Positions 35,090 to 44,252 of a stretch of DNA of 64,000 bases are shown one piece after another. Source of the stretch: Variovorax paradoxus EPS (GTDB lineage Bacteria; Pseudomonadota; Gammaproteobacteria; Burkholderiales; Burkholderiaceae_C); contig NC_014931.1 in assembly GCF_000184745.1 (NCBI RefSeq), positions 5,332,001 to 5,396,000 on the forward strand, read 5' to 3'. A model generated the notes under the pieces. It worked only from the letters and a program-made list of their open reading frames with translations, ran no database searches and was not told the DNA's origin. The position numbers and the translations under genes are program-made. Numbering within the stretch: position 1 is the first letter of the stretch; every line of letters starts with the position of its first letter.

Positions 35090-38000
35090 TCACCACTTCA
35101 TGCGCAATCCGAGCGCCCCCTGCAGCGCAGTCTTCACATCGGTCTTGCCGCCCGCGGCCCACAGCTTGCCGACCTCGCCGTAGAGGCTGGTGGTGGCATT
35201 CAGCGCCAGGGTGAGGCCGCCGGCCAGTTCGCCGACGGTGGACCCGGTGCGGCCCGTGATGTCCGTCGTGCCGGCCGGTCCGATGAAGCGGGCCACATCG
35301 GCGCCGCCGCTGGTCTTGTAGATGTTGAAGCGGCCGTACGGCTGCAGCGTGCCGAGCGAGGTGGCGATCTCGCCCTTCAGGCGCACGCCGACGCGCGCGA
35401 TCCAGCCGTCGTCGCTGTCCTGCCGCACGCGTGCACCGGAGATCGCGATGTCGTCCAGCCCGATGTGCTGGTGGATCAGCTGCAACTGCGGCTCGATCTT
35501 CCAGCCGCCCTCGCCCATCGCGAAGGCCTGCCCCACTTCGATGGACGCCATCAGGCTGTCGCCCTTGCCCGCGCTGCGCTGCGCGAACAGCGGCGCGGCG
35601 GTGTAGCGGTGCCGCCCGGCCTGCAGCACGGCGTCGGCATAGAAGCCCGCATCGGCGGTCCAGGTGCCGTAGGCGCCCAGGTAGTGGCTCCGCAGGTCGT
35701 TGGAGCCGACGCCCAGGTTGGCGATGCCGCCGGAGAACCCGCTGACCTTGACGCTGCCGTCGAGCTGGCCGACGTACACGCCGGCGCGCCAGTTCGATGT
35801 GGCGAACAGGTCTGTGCCGGCCTGGAAGCCCCTGGCGTTGCCGTTGCTGTGCGGGGCGACAGTGCCCTGCTGGCGGATGTCGATGTCGGTGGCGATCACG
35901 CGGCCCCAGGCGCGGCGCTCGGTGCCGGTCGATGCGGCGGCGCCGGCCTTCACATCGTCGTCGCCGATGCGCTGGTGCAGGTTGCCGATCATGGCCAGGT
36001 CGGTCTGGCGCAGCTGGCTCGGCAGCGTGGAGAAGATCGGGACTTCGGCGCGGTAGGCGGGCACCTGCACGGCGCCCGTGCCGCTGCTCCCTGCCTCCGA
36101 TGGCGTCGATGGCGTCGAAGGTGTCGCCGTGGTGGTCGAGCGCAGATACCAGTTCTCGCCGGCACCGCTCGCGTCGGCTGCATAGAGGCGGTATTCGAAG
36201 GCACCCGCATCGACGTGGCCGCCGCTCAGCGCAAACGCGTCCTTGGTGGTCTGCGCGGTCGTGGTGGCGCCGTTCCGCGCCGAGACCACTTCGATGCCGT
36301 TACCCGTGGTCAATGCGCCCAAGCCGCCGAGCTGCGTGATCTGCACGCTGGTGCGTCCGCTGGCCGTGCCGCCGTTGAGCACCAGCCGGTCGCTCACGCT
36401 GCTGCTGTCGCCCAGGAAAGTGCCGAGCCGCAGCACGCCGCCGCTGCCGACGTAGGCGCCGTTGACGGTGAGGGTGGTCCCCGGTGCGGTGCCGACGAGC
36501 GAGACGGTGCCGCTGTTGGCGAGCGAGGCGACCGTCTGGCTGAAGCCCGCAAGGTCGAGCGTGGCGCCGCTGCGCACCGTGTGCGCCGAGGCCGCGCTGA
36601 AGGTCCCGGTGGCGCCTGCCTTCAAGGTGCCTGCAGCCACGTCGGTTGCGCCGGTATAGCTGTTGGCGCCCGAGAGCGTGAGCGTGCCGTTGCCGATCTT
36701 GGTGATGAAGCCGCCGCCGGTGATGTTGCCGCTGAGCGTGGCGCCGAAGCTGCCGGTGTCGATGACCGGGTCGTTGCTGCCGGTCAGCACCACGGCATTG
36801 GCGAGGTTGAGGCCGTTGGCCGCGAAGCCCAGCGTGGTGCCGTCGTCCATCGACAGCGCACCGGTGCCCAGCGACAGGTTGTGGCCGACGTTCAGCCGGC
36901 CTTGCTTGAGCGCGGTGCCGCCGGCATAGCTGTTGGCCGCGGTGAGCGTCGTTGTGCCGGCGCCTTGCTTGACGAGCGAGCCGCTGCCGCTGATCGTGTT
37001 CGACACCGTGTGCGCGTCCGAGCGGTCGATGGCCAGCGTCGCGTTGTTGACGATGCTGCCTTTCACCGAGCCGGTGGTGCCGCCGTTGCCCAGTTGCAGC
37101 ACACCGGCGCTGATGGTGGTGGTGCCGGTGAAAGCCTGGTCGCGCGTCAGGGTGAGCGTGCCCGCGCCCGTCTTCTCGATGCCGCCCGCGCCGCTCACCA
37201 GGCCCGCGTAGGTGGCGTTGTCCGGCTGCGCGAAACGCACGAGGCCGTTGTCGGTGATCGCGGCCGGCGCGAACTGCGCACGGCTCTGCAACACGCCGCC
37301 CTGCGCGACGGTCATGCTGCCTGTGTAGGCGCTGTTGTCGGCCCCGAGGATCAGCGTTCCGCCGAGCACGGTTGTGCTGGTGATGCCCGCCGGCGCCAGC
37401 GCGACATTGAAGTTCCAGGTTCCGCTGTTGTTGACCAGGGTTTCGAAGCCGGTGAGCGACAGCGGCGCGAAGGTGTCGGTGGCGTTGTTGTCGCTGTTGA
37501 GGGTGAGCAGGTCGGCGCCTCCGCCGCCGCTGATGTTGCCGGTGATCGACGCGCCCGTGTACCAGCGCAATGCATCGCTGGCGCCGGCGAAGGCGAGCGA
37601 GCCGACGAGGCTGCCCCTGTTGGTGAAGTCGATGGCCATGGTGCCGCTTGCACCGATGACGGTCGTCTGGGTCGAGTTCGTGCCGGCGCCCGCGATGATC
37701 GTGCCGGTGTTCACCACCGTGTTGGCGCCGCTGTTCGACTGGAACCAGATGGCGGTGTGCGAGGAACTGACGGTGCCGTGGTTGGTGATGGTGTTTCCGC
37801 TGCCGACCGGATTGATGGCCTCCGTGCTGGTGCCCGCACCGCTGGCGGTGACGGCCGCTCCCGCCTCGATGGTGATCGTGCTGTTGTCGTTGACCTCGAT
37901 CGTGTTCGCACCGATGAAGCCATAGGGCGAGGTGCCTTTGTTCGTGGCGTTGTTCTGGACCACCGCACCGCTCTGCACCACGATGCTTGCGGCGTTGCCG

Positions 38001-38314
38001 GCGCTGATGCCCGCCTGGTTGCCCGTGCTCACCGTTGCGCCCGACGCGATCGATATCGCCGTGCCAGCCGGCGTCGCCAGGCCGGCGCCCACCGTTGCGG
38101 TCTGGTCGGTTCCGGTGCAGGTGATCGTCTGAGCGGCCGTGTCGGTCGTGCATGCGGCCGATGCGGAAAAGGAAGCCGCAGCAAGCGCGGCAGCCGCAAG
38201 CAGCGGAACGCCGCGTGTCGCCGATGTCGATCTCGCATGCCCGCGCCCGAATTCGGAAGCAACGGTCCAGAGCGCAAGTGCGCTATTCCAGATGACTCGA
38301 AATATCGTATTCAT
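35090..38314 (-). CDS. Type Va autotransporter (adhesin-like)
   Basis: 1074 residues from ATG 38314. The N-terminus MNTIFRVIWNSALALWTVAS is an extended signal peptide region, as in large autotransporters; the Sec core follows and ends SFSASA. The passenger is Gly/Ala/Thr/Asn-rich beta-helix with at least three autotransporter-associated beta-strand repeats (GAGTLTLTRDQAFTG, GAGTTTLTAANSYAG, GNGTLTLSGANSYTG). A pertactin/AIDA-type stem (with GENWYLRS) leads to a barrel of about 270 residues (from RAWGRVIATDIDIR) ending in LRMKW. No protease triad was seen, so adhesion is the likelier role. Copy D of the shared promoter module lies upstream. Confidence 0.93.
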   Translation of the reverse strand: MNTIFRVIWNSALALWTVASEFGRGHARSTSATRGVPLLAAAALAAASFSASAACTTDTAAQTITCTGTDQTATVGAGLATPAGTAISIASGATVSTGNQAGISAGNAASIVVQSGAVVQNNATNKGTSPYGFIGANTIEVNDNSTITIEAGAAVTASGAGTSTEAINPVGSGNTITNHGTVSSSHTAIWFQSNSGANTVVNTGTIIAGAGTNSTQTTVIGASGTMAIDFTNRGSLVGSLAFAGASDALRWYTGASITGNISGGGGADLLTLNSDNNATDTFAPLSLTGFETLVNNSGTWNFNVALAPAGITSTTVLGGTLILGADNSAYTGSMTVAQGGVLQSRAQFAPAAITDNGLVRFAQPDNATYAGLVSGAGGIEKTGAGTLTLTRDQAFTGTTTISAGVLQLGNGGTTGSVKGSIVNNATLAIDRSDAHTVSNTISGSGSLVKQGAGTTTLTAANSYAGGTALKQGRLNVGHNLSLGTGALSMDDGTTLGFAANGLNLANAVVLTGSNDPVIDTGSFGATLSGNITGGGFITKIGNGTLTLSGANSYTGATDVAAGTLKAGATGTFSAASAHTVRSGATLDLAGFSQTVASLANSGTVSLVGTAPGTTLTVNGAYVGSGGVLRLGTFLGDSSSVSDRLVLNGGTASGRTSVQITQLGGLGALTTGNGIEVVSARNGATTTAQTTKDAFALSGGHVDAGAFEYRLYAADASGAGENWYLRSTTTATPSTPSTPSEAGSSGTGAVQVPAYRAEVPIFSTLPSQLRQTDLAMIGNLHQRIGDDDVKAGAAASTGTERRAWGRVIATDIDIRQQGTVAPHSNGNARGFQAGTDLFATSNWRAGVYVGQLDGSVKVSGFSGGIANLGVGSNDLRSHYLGAYGTWTADAGFYADAVLQAGRHRYTAAPLFAQRSAGKGDSLMASIEVGQAFAMGEGGWKIEPQLQLIHQHIGLDDIAISGARVRQDSDDGWIARVGVRLKGEIATSLGTLQPYGRFNIYKTSGGADVARFIGPAGTTDITGRTGSTVGELAGGLTLALNATTSLYGEVGKLWAAGGKTDVKTALQGALGLRMKW

Positions 38315-38868
38315 GAGTTGCAATGACAATTGATGGCGCACTGAATGAACGTGCGTACGGCACCGGTTCGGCCGGTGCTCTTTGCCTCCCTGGCAAGACG
38401 CGGACTCTAATGCAACAAATTGCAACTCATACTTCTCCAATTGGTAGATTGATGGGTGAATGTGCAAATCTGCAACATTTCATTATCTTTTTACGGTCTA
38501 TTCACGGCAAATATGAAATTCAATAACTCAGATTTCAATGCAATCCTCACCTCGACAAGAATCGAAAAATCTCCAATCACGACAAAGGCTTGCGCGGTTT
38601 CGCACTCAATGACGGTCGGACCCCAGTAATCGGGAGAATTGTTGACTGCGCCGAAATAACTGGACGAATTGATTCTTCACGCCGCCCGGCATGAATTTCA
38701 CGCGAATCGACCGGCAGACCGACGCATGGCCATCAGATAATTAAAAAAAACGCTTGAATGGAATTTAGTTAATTCATTTCAACGAGCAATTATTTTTAAT
38801 TAAAAGAATAATGGCGCTGCTCGGGCGCAGAAAGAATTTGCCCCGGCGCGCTATTGCACGCCAATCGC
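38315..38868. other. AT-rich intergenic region upstream of the autotransporter
   Basis: 554 bases without a supported gene. Unlike the rest of the window it is AT-rich, most strongly at 38737-38812 (runs of A and TTAATT steps). It holds promoter-like module copy D (38510-38544) and a TGCAACAAATTGCA palindrome at 38410-38423. Such a tract is a plausible target for H-NS/MvaT-type silencing. Confidence 0.6.
38510..38544 (-). promoter_or_regulatory. Shared promoter-like module, copy D (upstream of autotransporter)
   Basis: Minus strand: TTGAAA at 38538-38533, a 17-base spacer with TCTGAGTTATTG, CATATT at 38515-38510. This is the best -10 match of the five copies. The ATG at 38314 is about 195 bases downstream, leaving a long leader. 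Confidence 0.6.
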
Positions 38869-39621
38869 TCAACAGGAGCCGGGCTGAACGACCTCGTCCT
38901 GCACGTCGACGCACTTCGACAGCAGATAGCCCTGCCCATACACGGCCTTCAGCACGAAGCCGTTCTTTTCGTGCAGCGCGAGCTTCCGCCGCACGTTGGT
39001 GGCGCAGACATCGAACCCCCGCGAGGTGCGGCGGGAGGTAGACCTCCACAGCGCATTCCAGAGCCAGTCGCGCGTCACCACGCGGTCCATGTTGCGGAAC
39101 AGTTCCAGCGCAAAGTCGAACTGGCGCGGCTGCAGAAAGATCTCGCGCCCCCGATGCAGCACGATGCGGTGGTGCACGACGAACCGGTAGTCGCCCCAGG
39201 CCAGTTCCGGAACCCGGGCCGATCGCGACGAGCCCCCTTTCGCTCGCGCGAGCAGCGAGCGAATGCGCCACTCCAATTCGTCGTTGGTCGTTCGCAAGGC
39301 GTCGAACTCGATGGCATCGACCGCCTCGGCGTCTTCATTGCGAAGCAGCAGCTGCCCCCACTGCGCACCCTCGACAAGAAGGAGCGCCGGCATCCCCTGC
39401 GCATGACTGCCGCCGGCAAGAACCCTTCTGGGAAGGCCGTTCTGCAAAGGCGCCAGGAGCAGATCGAAGCGCTGGTGCTCTTCCAGAAATTCCAGCAGGT
39501 TGTCCTCATGGGTGAACGCGACGGCATGGTGGCCCATCGCGCTCAGCCGGCGCTCCAGCGCGGCACTGCGCACGTCATCGCTGTCATACAGCGCGATGAA
39601 CAGGTTCTGCCGCTCACTCAT
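38869..39621 (-). CDS. OmpR-type regulator with pseudo-receiver (no phospho-Asp)
   Basis: 250 residues. The N-terminal about 120 residues have a receiver outline (LFIALYDSDDVRSAALERRL; FDLLLAPLQNGLP), but the phospho-acceptor position in DLLLAP is Ala, and the conserved Thr and Lys-Pro switch residues are missing. The C-terminal winged helix (about 140-240) is intact: REIFLQPRQFDFALELFRNM, TRDWLWNALWRST, VCATNVRRKL and VYGQGYLL. It is probably phosphorylation-independent. It is the second gene after the regulator at 39691, and the autotransporter lies downstream in the same direction. No histidine kinase is nearby. Confidence 0.85.
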   Translation of the reverse strand: MSERQNLFIALYDSDDVRSAALERRLSAMGHHAVAFTHEDNLLEFLEEHQRFDLLLAPLQNGLPRRVLAGGSHAQGMPALLLVEGAQWGQLLLRNEDAEAVDAIEFDALRTTNDELEWRIRSLLARAKGGSSRSARVPELAWGDYRFVVHHRIVLHRGREIFLQPRQFDFALELFRNMDRVVTRDWLWNALWRSTSRRTSRGFDVCATNVRRKLALHEKNGFVLKAVYGQGYLLSKCVDVQDEVVQPGSC

Positions 39622-39690
39622 TCACAGCATTCCAGACTTGGTCGCGAGCTGATGCCCACGAAGACTTCGAGCAACGCGTGACATGCGCGA

Positions 39691-40473
39691 TCAAGCGCCG
39701 GGACGCTCTTCAAGCACATACCCCTCGCCGCGCACGGAATGCAACAGCCTCTTCTCGAACGGTGCGTCGAGCTTGCTGCGCAGGCGCAGCACGGCCACGT
39801 CGACGGCGTTGTTCTTGCCGTCGAATTCCCTGTTCCACACGCGCTGCGAGAGCTGTTGCCGGGAGAGCACTTCGCCCTGGCTGCGAAGCAGCACCAGCAG
39901 CAGCGCAAATTCCATCCGGGTCAGATCGAGCTCCATGCCCTCGCGGGTGCACCGCGTGGTGCGTTCGTCCAGTTCCAGATCGCCCAGGCGCAGCACCGGC
40001 TGGCGAACCACGCGCGGGCGACGGGCCAACGCCGTGACGCGCCCGAGCAGGTCGGAAAGCGAGAAGGGCTTGACCAGGTAGTCGCTCGCGCCCAGTTCCA
40101 GGCCCGCGATGCGGGCGGCAACGCTGTCGCGTTCGGTCAGGACCAGAAGCGGTGCATCGGTCTTGCGCCGGATCGCCTGGACGGCACTGAATCCTGCATG
40201 TCCGGTTCGCATCGAATTCAGGAGGATGAGCGCGTAGTCTTCCGCGAGCGCCGCGTTCGCGGTGGCGTTGTCGCCGGTCGCGATGTCGATGGCAAACCCG
40301 TTGCTCTCCAGGCCCTCGCTGAACGATCTGCACTGGGTCGACTGATGGTCGATGAGCAGGATGCGCAGGGGATCGATCTCGTCATCGATCTGGGCAGCGC
40401 TCGCATGGCCGGCGCCGAGAAAGGAGCCGCTCAAGGCGGTCTCGAAAGGAAGCTGGGAAACATTAAGTCGCAC
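39691..40473 (-). CDS. OmpR-type regulator with Asp-to-Asn receiver
   Basis: 260 residues from a GTG at 40473 with AGGAGA upstream. After an unusual 35-residue N-terminal extension comes a receiver domain: LRILLIDHQ, then YALILLNSMRTGHAG where the phospho-Asp of DLILLDxxLPG is Asn; Thr (LVLTERD) and Lys-Pro (YLVKPFS) are kept. The winged helix (about 160-255) has MEFALLLVLLRSQGEVLSRQ, VDVAVLRLRSKL and SVRGEGYVLEE. Asn can mimic an active or inactive locked state, so this may be a constitutive regulator. It has promoter-like module copy E and an ATTAGGTCAAC motif in its leader. Confidence 0.87.
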   Translation of the reverse strand: MRLNVSQLPFETALSGSFLGAGHASAAQIDDEIDPLRILLIDHQSTQCRSFSEGLESNGFAIDIATGDNATANAALAEDYALILLNSMRTGHAGFSAVQAIRRKTDAPLLVLTERDSVAARIAGLELGASDYLVKPFSLSDLLGRVTALARRPRVVRQPVLRLGDLELDERTTRCTREGMELDLTRMEFALLLVLLRSQGEVLSRQQLSQRVWNREFDGKNNAVDVAVLRLRSKLDAPFEKRLLHSVRGEGYVLEERPGA

Positions 40474-40529
40474 GATCTCTCCTGTTCCAGCGCCAGGAGG
40501 AGCTGTCGTGCTTTTATATGTTTGCGACA

Positions 40530-40546
40530 GATCGTTGACCTAATCC
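40530..40546 (-). promoter_or_regulatory. Conserved ATTAGGTCAAC leader motif, site 2
   Basis: Minus strand TGATGGATTAGGTCAAC, 57-73 bases before the GTG at 40473. One base differs from the site at 34441-34460 and the orientation toward the gene is the same. A degenerate relative (GATGGATCAGGGCAAC) is seen in the leader remnant at 59058-59203. Confidence 0.5.
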
Positions 40547-40631
40547 ATCATCGTCCCTCGCCACCCCCGCACCCCACTCTCGCCACGATGGAAATCGGCC
40601 CCTTCGCAGGGTGTTTTCTTCATTGCATCGA

Positions 40632-40665
40632 AGAATGAGATTAAGCCTCTCACTTATCCATGCAA
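40632..40665 (-). promoter_or_regulatory. Shared promoter-like module, copy E (upstream of OmpR-type regulator)
   Basis: Minus strand: TGGATA at 40660-40655, 17 bases with AGTGAGAGGCTT, CATTCT at 40637-40632, flanked upstream by TTGCA as in copy D. The -35-like box is the weakest of the five, but the spacer core and spacing are kept. Confidence 0.5.
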
Positions 40666-40943
40666 TCGATGAAATGACGTACGCCCTTCAGCCGCGTCGT
40701 TGCGCACCGGCGATGATTTCTTATCGGGCCTGTGGAGCGCTCGCACCAGAGGGGCCGAGGGTTCTATAGAGCGCCAAGGCCAAGGTCGGGAAGTCGACGT
40801 TTCCAAAGCTGCGCCATTGCATCGGATCGATCGGCCAAACCTTCGACGCAGCGGGCGGCCGACAACCTGTCATCGGTCCTACATGGAAACGTCATCGACG
40901 CTTTCTACGCTTGCGCGCTTCGCAACGTCTGGCCTTACTTTCC

Positions 40944-43136
40944 ATGTCTGCTTCCAACAATTCGCGCGGCCCTCGCGCGCCGCGCATTGCCGCACCCGCT
41001 GCATCGAACACCGAACCCAACCTGGAATTGCACGCGTCCCCGCGCCGTCATGTGCTCAAGCTCGGTGCGTCTCTCTTGACCGTCGGCGGCAGCAGCGCCT
41101 TGCTGGCGGCGTGCGGTGGTGGCGGCGGTGGCAATGCAGGCCTGCCCGTGCTCGGGACCTTGCCGGTCCCTGCGCCCGCCCCCGCACCCGCACCTCCAGC
41201 GCCCGCAACCGCGCCACCGGCCGCGGCAAAGATCTCCAGCTTCGCGCTGGCCGTGATGCCCGACACGCAGTTCTATGCCCGCTACGCGACAGTCGCCGAG
41301 AGCGACCAGTACGACAAGCGCTTCGGCAGCGCACCCTTCGCGGCGCAGACGAAATGGATCGCCGCCAACGCAAAAGCCCTGAACATCCCCTTCACCATTC
41401 ACCTGGGCGACGTGGTCGACCAGGTCGGCAAGCCCGACCAGTGGAAGGTGGCCGATGCCGCCATGAAGGTGCTCGAAGACGCGAAGCTGCCCTACAGCGT
41501 GCTCGCCGGCAACCATGACGTGCTGTGGGATGTCGACTACGCCCTCAACCCCACCGACGGCACCGATGCCGGCCGCGATCCTGCCAAGGAGCCGTATCTG
41601 CAGTGGTTCGGCGCCGAGCGTGCGAAGAAGCAGGCCACCTTCGGTGCGCGCGATGCGAGCGGCTTCCATGAGTACCACGTGTTCGAGGCGCAGGGCCAGA
41701 AGTTCATGGTGCTGTCGCTGTCGTGGCGCATCTCCGACGCGGGCATCGCCTGGGCCCGCCAGGTGATCGCGAAGAATCCAACGCTGCCCGTGATCCTGGT
41801 GAACCACCAGTTGCTCAACATCGATGCCGACGGCACCAGCCCGCTGGAAACCGAGTACGGCAAGATGATCTGGGAGAAGCTCATCCGCGACAACGACCAG
41901 ATCTTCATGACGCTCAATGGCCATCACCACGGCGCCGCGCACCTCACGAAGACCAACGACTTCGGCCACAAGGTCGAGGAGATGGTGGTGGACTACCAGA
42001 TGGCCTACCAGGGCGGCAACGGCCTCATGCGCCTCTACGAGTTCGACCTGACGAACAAGCAGATCAAGGTGCTGTCGTTCTCGCCGTGGGTGCCGCAGAA
42101 GCCGGCCGCCACGCTCAACAGCTTCGACCAGGCCGTGCTCACCACGCCCAACGAAGCCTTCGTCATCGACATGGATTTCGCGCAGCGCTTCTCCGGCTTC
42201 AACAAGGGCTTCGGCACGGGCAGCGCCACCATCGACAGCTCGCTGGTCGACCAGGCGCGCGCGATGATCCTCGCCAACTACACGGACCCGGCCACGGTGG
42301 AGCAGCGCCCCGCCACGGGCCCGGACGACTACCCGAAGGTCGCGAACACGCTGGCGCATTGGCGCTTCTTCGGCGGCACGGTCAACCAGCCGGTGCTGCC
42401 GGGCACCGTGATCGCGGACGTCACGGGGACCAACCCGCTGCATCGCGATGCGCTCAACCAGAGCGTCATTCAGAACGCAGCCGACGGCGACATCGTGTGG
42501 ACCGACGATCGCCACCACCTCTCGGCCGCACCGGGTTCGGTGCGCTTCATCAACACCAACAAGAACACGCCGCGCCTGAGCTACTTCCTGACCGACGCGA
42601 CGGCGCCGATCAATGCGCAGACGCTGGAGAGCGGCTACACCATCGAGGCCTTCGTCAAGATCGACAAGAGCTGGACCAGCGACAAACAGGCATGGATGAA
42701 CATCATGACCCGCGATGGCCGCCGCGGCGATCTCGCGGGCTACTCGGGCGGCGATGGCGAATCGCCGCCAATGCTGTTCGCCATCTCGAGCCTGCGCGAG
42801 GTGCAGTGGGAAGTGGTGCCGAGTCCGGCCGGCACCCGCGCGCCGAAGGCCAATTGGTCGGGCGAGGTGCTTGCAGACAGCTGGGTGCACATCGCGATCG
42901 TGAACGATCCGGTGTCGCACGACACCACGATGTACGTCGAAGGCGCACCGGTGCTGCGCAATGCCGCGGCCGTTCCGGGGCTTGCCACGCTCTCGACCAC
43001 GTCGCCTTGGGTGGTGGGCGGCGGCTCGTGGGACGGTGCGCGCGCCGATGGCTTCTTCGGCAACATCGGCGAAGTGCGCGTGGTGGCCGGGGCGCTCGCG
43101 CCGGCGCAATGGCTGACGGCACGCAAGGCCGGTTGA
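40944..43136 (+). CDS. Metallophosphoesterase lipoprotein with C-terminal LamG-type domain
   Basis: 730 residues from ATG 40944. SPRRHVLKLG (32-41) is a Tat-like motif, and LLAAC puts the lipobox Cys at 57. A Gly/Pro-rich linker (58-95) leads to a calcineurin-type phosphoesterase: MPDTQFY (Asp107), HLGDVVD (153-159), GNHD (189-192), a VNHQLL His and NGHHHGAAH. The C-terminal about 200 residues form a LamG/concanavalin-like domain (VHIAIVNDPVSHDTTMYVEG). It is likely a surface phosphodiesterase or phosphomonoesterase; the substrate is unknown. Its lipoprotein + linker + LamG plan matches the gene at 8206. Confidence 0.85.
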   Translation: MSASNNSRGPRAPRIAAPAASNTEPNLELHASPRRHVLKLGASLLTVGGSSALLAACGGGGGGNAGLPVLGTLPVPAPAPAPAPPAPATAPPAAAKISSFALAVMPDTQFYARYATVAESDQYDKRFGSAPFAAQTKWIAANAKALNIPFTIHLGDVVDQVGKPDQWKVADAAMKVLEDAKLPYSVLAGNHDVLWDVDYALNPTDGTDAGRDPAKEPYLQWFGAERAKKQATFGARDASGFHEYHVFEAQGQKFMVLSLSWRISDAGIAWARQVIAKNPTLPVILVNHQLLNIDADGTSPLETEYGKMIWEKLIRDNDQIFMTLNGHHHGAAHLTKTNDFGHKVEEMVVDYQMAYQGGNGLMRLYEFDLTNKQIKVLSFSPWVPQKPAATLNSFDQAVLTTPNEAFVIDMDFAQRFSGFNKGFGTGSATIDSSLVDQARAMILANYTDPATVEQRPATGPDDYPKVANTLAHWRFFGGTVNQPVLPGTVIADVTGTNPLHRDALNQSVIQNAADGDIVWTDDRHHLSAAPGSVRFINTNKNTPRLSYFLTDATAPINAQTLESGYTIEAFVKIDKSWTSDKQAWMNIMTRDGRRGDLAGYSGGDGESPPMLFAISSLREVQWEVVPSPAGTRAPKANWSGEVLADSWVHIAIVNDPVSHDTTMYVEGAPVLRNAAAVPGLATLSTTSPWVVGGGSWDGARADGFFGNIGEVRVVAGALAPAQWLTARKAG

Positions 43137-43189
43137 CCTGATATTCGGCGCGGCCGGCTCTCTTGTCTCGGTTCAAGGCCGCGCGGGCA

Positions 43190-44101
43190 TCACCCGCTGG
43201 CCTGGACCGCTTCCACCAGATACCGCACGAAGGCCTTCGACGCATCGGGCAGCGAGCGGCCCGCCATGGTCTCGATCTGCAGGTGCCGTTCGTTCATCTC
43301 GCGGTCTTTCAAGGGAATGGCGACCAGCGCCTTGCTTTGCAGCAAGGTGCGTATCGACAGCGCGCCATAGAACGCGATGCCGCCGCCGGCCGCCGCAAAG
43401 CTCAGCAACGCATTCGCATGGTTGCTCGACATGGCCTGTGCATAGCGCAGGCCTTGCCGCGTGCAGCTGGCGTCGAGCAAGCGGCGAATCGAACTGTCTT
43501 CCTGCGGCAGCCCCAGCGGATACGCCACCACCTGGCGCAGCGACAGCTGCCGCTGCGCGGCCAGCGGATGGCCCTTGGCCATCAAGGCCAGCACAGGACT
43601 CGGGTGCCGCAGTTCGATCTCGATGCCGGCCTCCGGCACCGCGCTCAGGGTGACGCCCACATCGGCTTCGCCGTCGCGCACCCGCCTGGAAATATCCGCG
43701 AGCGAGCAGACCTCCAGGTGAAACCGGATGCCCTCGTGCTTGCGGCGGAAGTGCGCGATCAGCGTGGGAATGAAGTCGAAGGCAAAGCCCTCGGTGCTCG
43801 CCACGCGCACATGCCCGCTGCGCAGGCCGCGCAGGCTGGCAATGTCGTTCGCGACCCGCTCGATCTCCTGCTGCGCCCGCTTGGCATGCGCCGCCAGCAA
43901 CTCGCCCGCGGCATTGGGCTCCATGCCGCGCGCATGGCGCTCGAAGAGCAGGGTGTCCAACTCGCGTTCCAGCCGCGCCACCTGCCGGCTCACGGCCGAG
44001 GGCGCCACGTTGAGCTTGAGTGCGGCCTCCTTCACCGAGCCGGTTTTCACGACCTCGAGAAAGTAGCGCACGGCGGTCTCTTGCAAGGCACGAAGCTGCA
44101 T
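43190..44101 (-). CDS. LysR-family transcriptional regulator
   Basis: 303 residues from ATG 44101, with AGGAG upstream. The N-terminal HTH has FLEVVKTGSVKEAALKLNVA and PSAVSRQVARLEREL; the substrate domain is complete (VEVG-type VRVASTEGFAFDFIPTLIAH, GVTLSAVPEAGIEIELRHP). It is divergent from the tctC-amidase pair and, as usual for this layout, probably controls it. A perfect inverted repeat fitting a LysR T-N11-A site lies between them at 44142-44156. Confidence 0.88.
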   Translation of the reverse strand: MQLRALQETAVRYFLEVVKTGSVKEAALKLNVAPSAVSRQVARLERELDTLLFERHARGMEPNAAGELLAAHAKRAQQEIERVANDIASLRGLRSGHVRVASTEGFAFDFIPTLIAHFRRKHEGIRFHLEVCSLADISRRVRDGEADVGVTLSAVPEAGIEIELRHPSPVLALMAKGHPLAAQRQLSLRQVVAYPLGLPQEDSSIRRLLDASCTRQGLRYAQAMSSNHANALLSFAAAGGGIAFYGALSIRTLLQSKALVAIPLKDREMNERHLQIETMAGRSLPDASKAFVRYLVEAVQASG

Positions 44102-44141
44102 GAATCTCTCCTGTGGCGCGGGGCCATGCGGACGACATCGA

Positions 44142-44156
44142 TTGCCGATTCGGCAA
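44142..44156. promoter_or_regulatory. Inverted repeat, likely LysR operator
   Basis: TTGCCGATTCGGCAA is a perfect 6-base inverted repeat with a 3-base centre; T44143 to A44155 fits the T-N11-A rule of LysR sites. It lies 41 bases before the LysR ATG and about 97 bases before tctC. Confidence 0.6.
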
Positions 44157-44252
44157 CGAAGAATTCTAAACATTGCGCTTGTGACACCGGCATGACGCTC
44201 CTAGGATGAATCAGCCCTCCCCAGATTCCCGCCGAAACACCAGGAGTTCACG

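Larger units (their letters stand above)
40474..40943. other. Divergent intergenic region, OmpR-type regulator/metallophosphoesterase
   Basis: 470 bases. It holds the ATTAGGTCAAC motif (40530-40546), a block at 40474-40560 whose decayed relative lies at 59058-59203, and module copy E (40632-40665). The last about 200 bases before 40944 show no recognised signal. Confidence 0.45.

Noticed and set aside
34970..38326. 1118-codon plus-strand frame opposite the autotransporter
   Set aside because: Antisense shadow: composition is Arg/Ala/Gly-rich with no domain, while the minus strand gives a complete autotransporter.
43140..43190. Possible terminator hairpin between the metallophosphoesterase and LysR genes
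   Set aside because: GCGCGGCC/GGCCGCGC can pair but only across a loop of more than 20 bases and without a T run.
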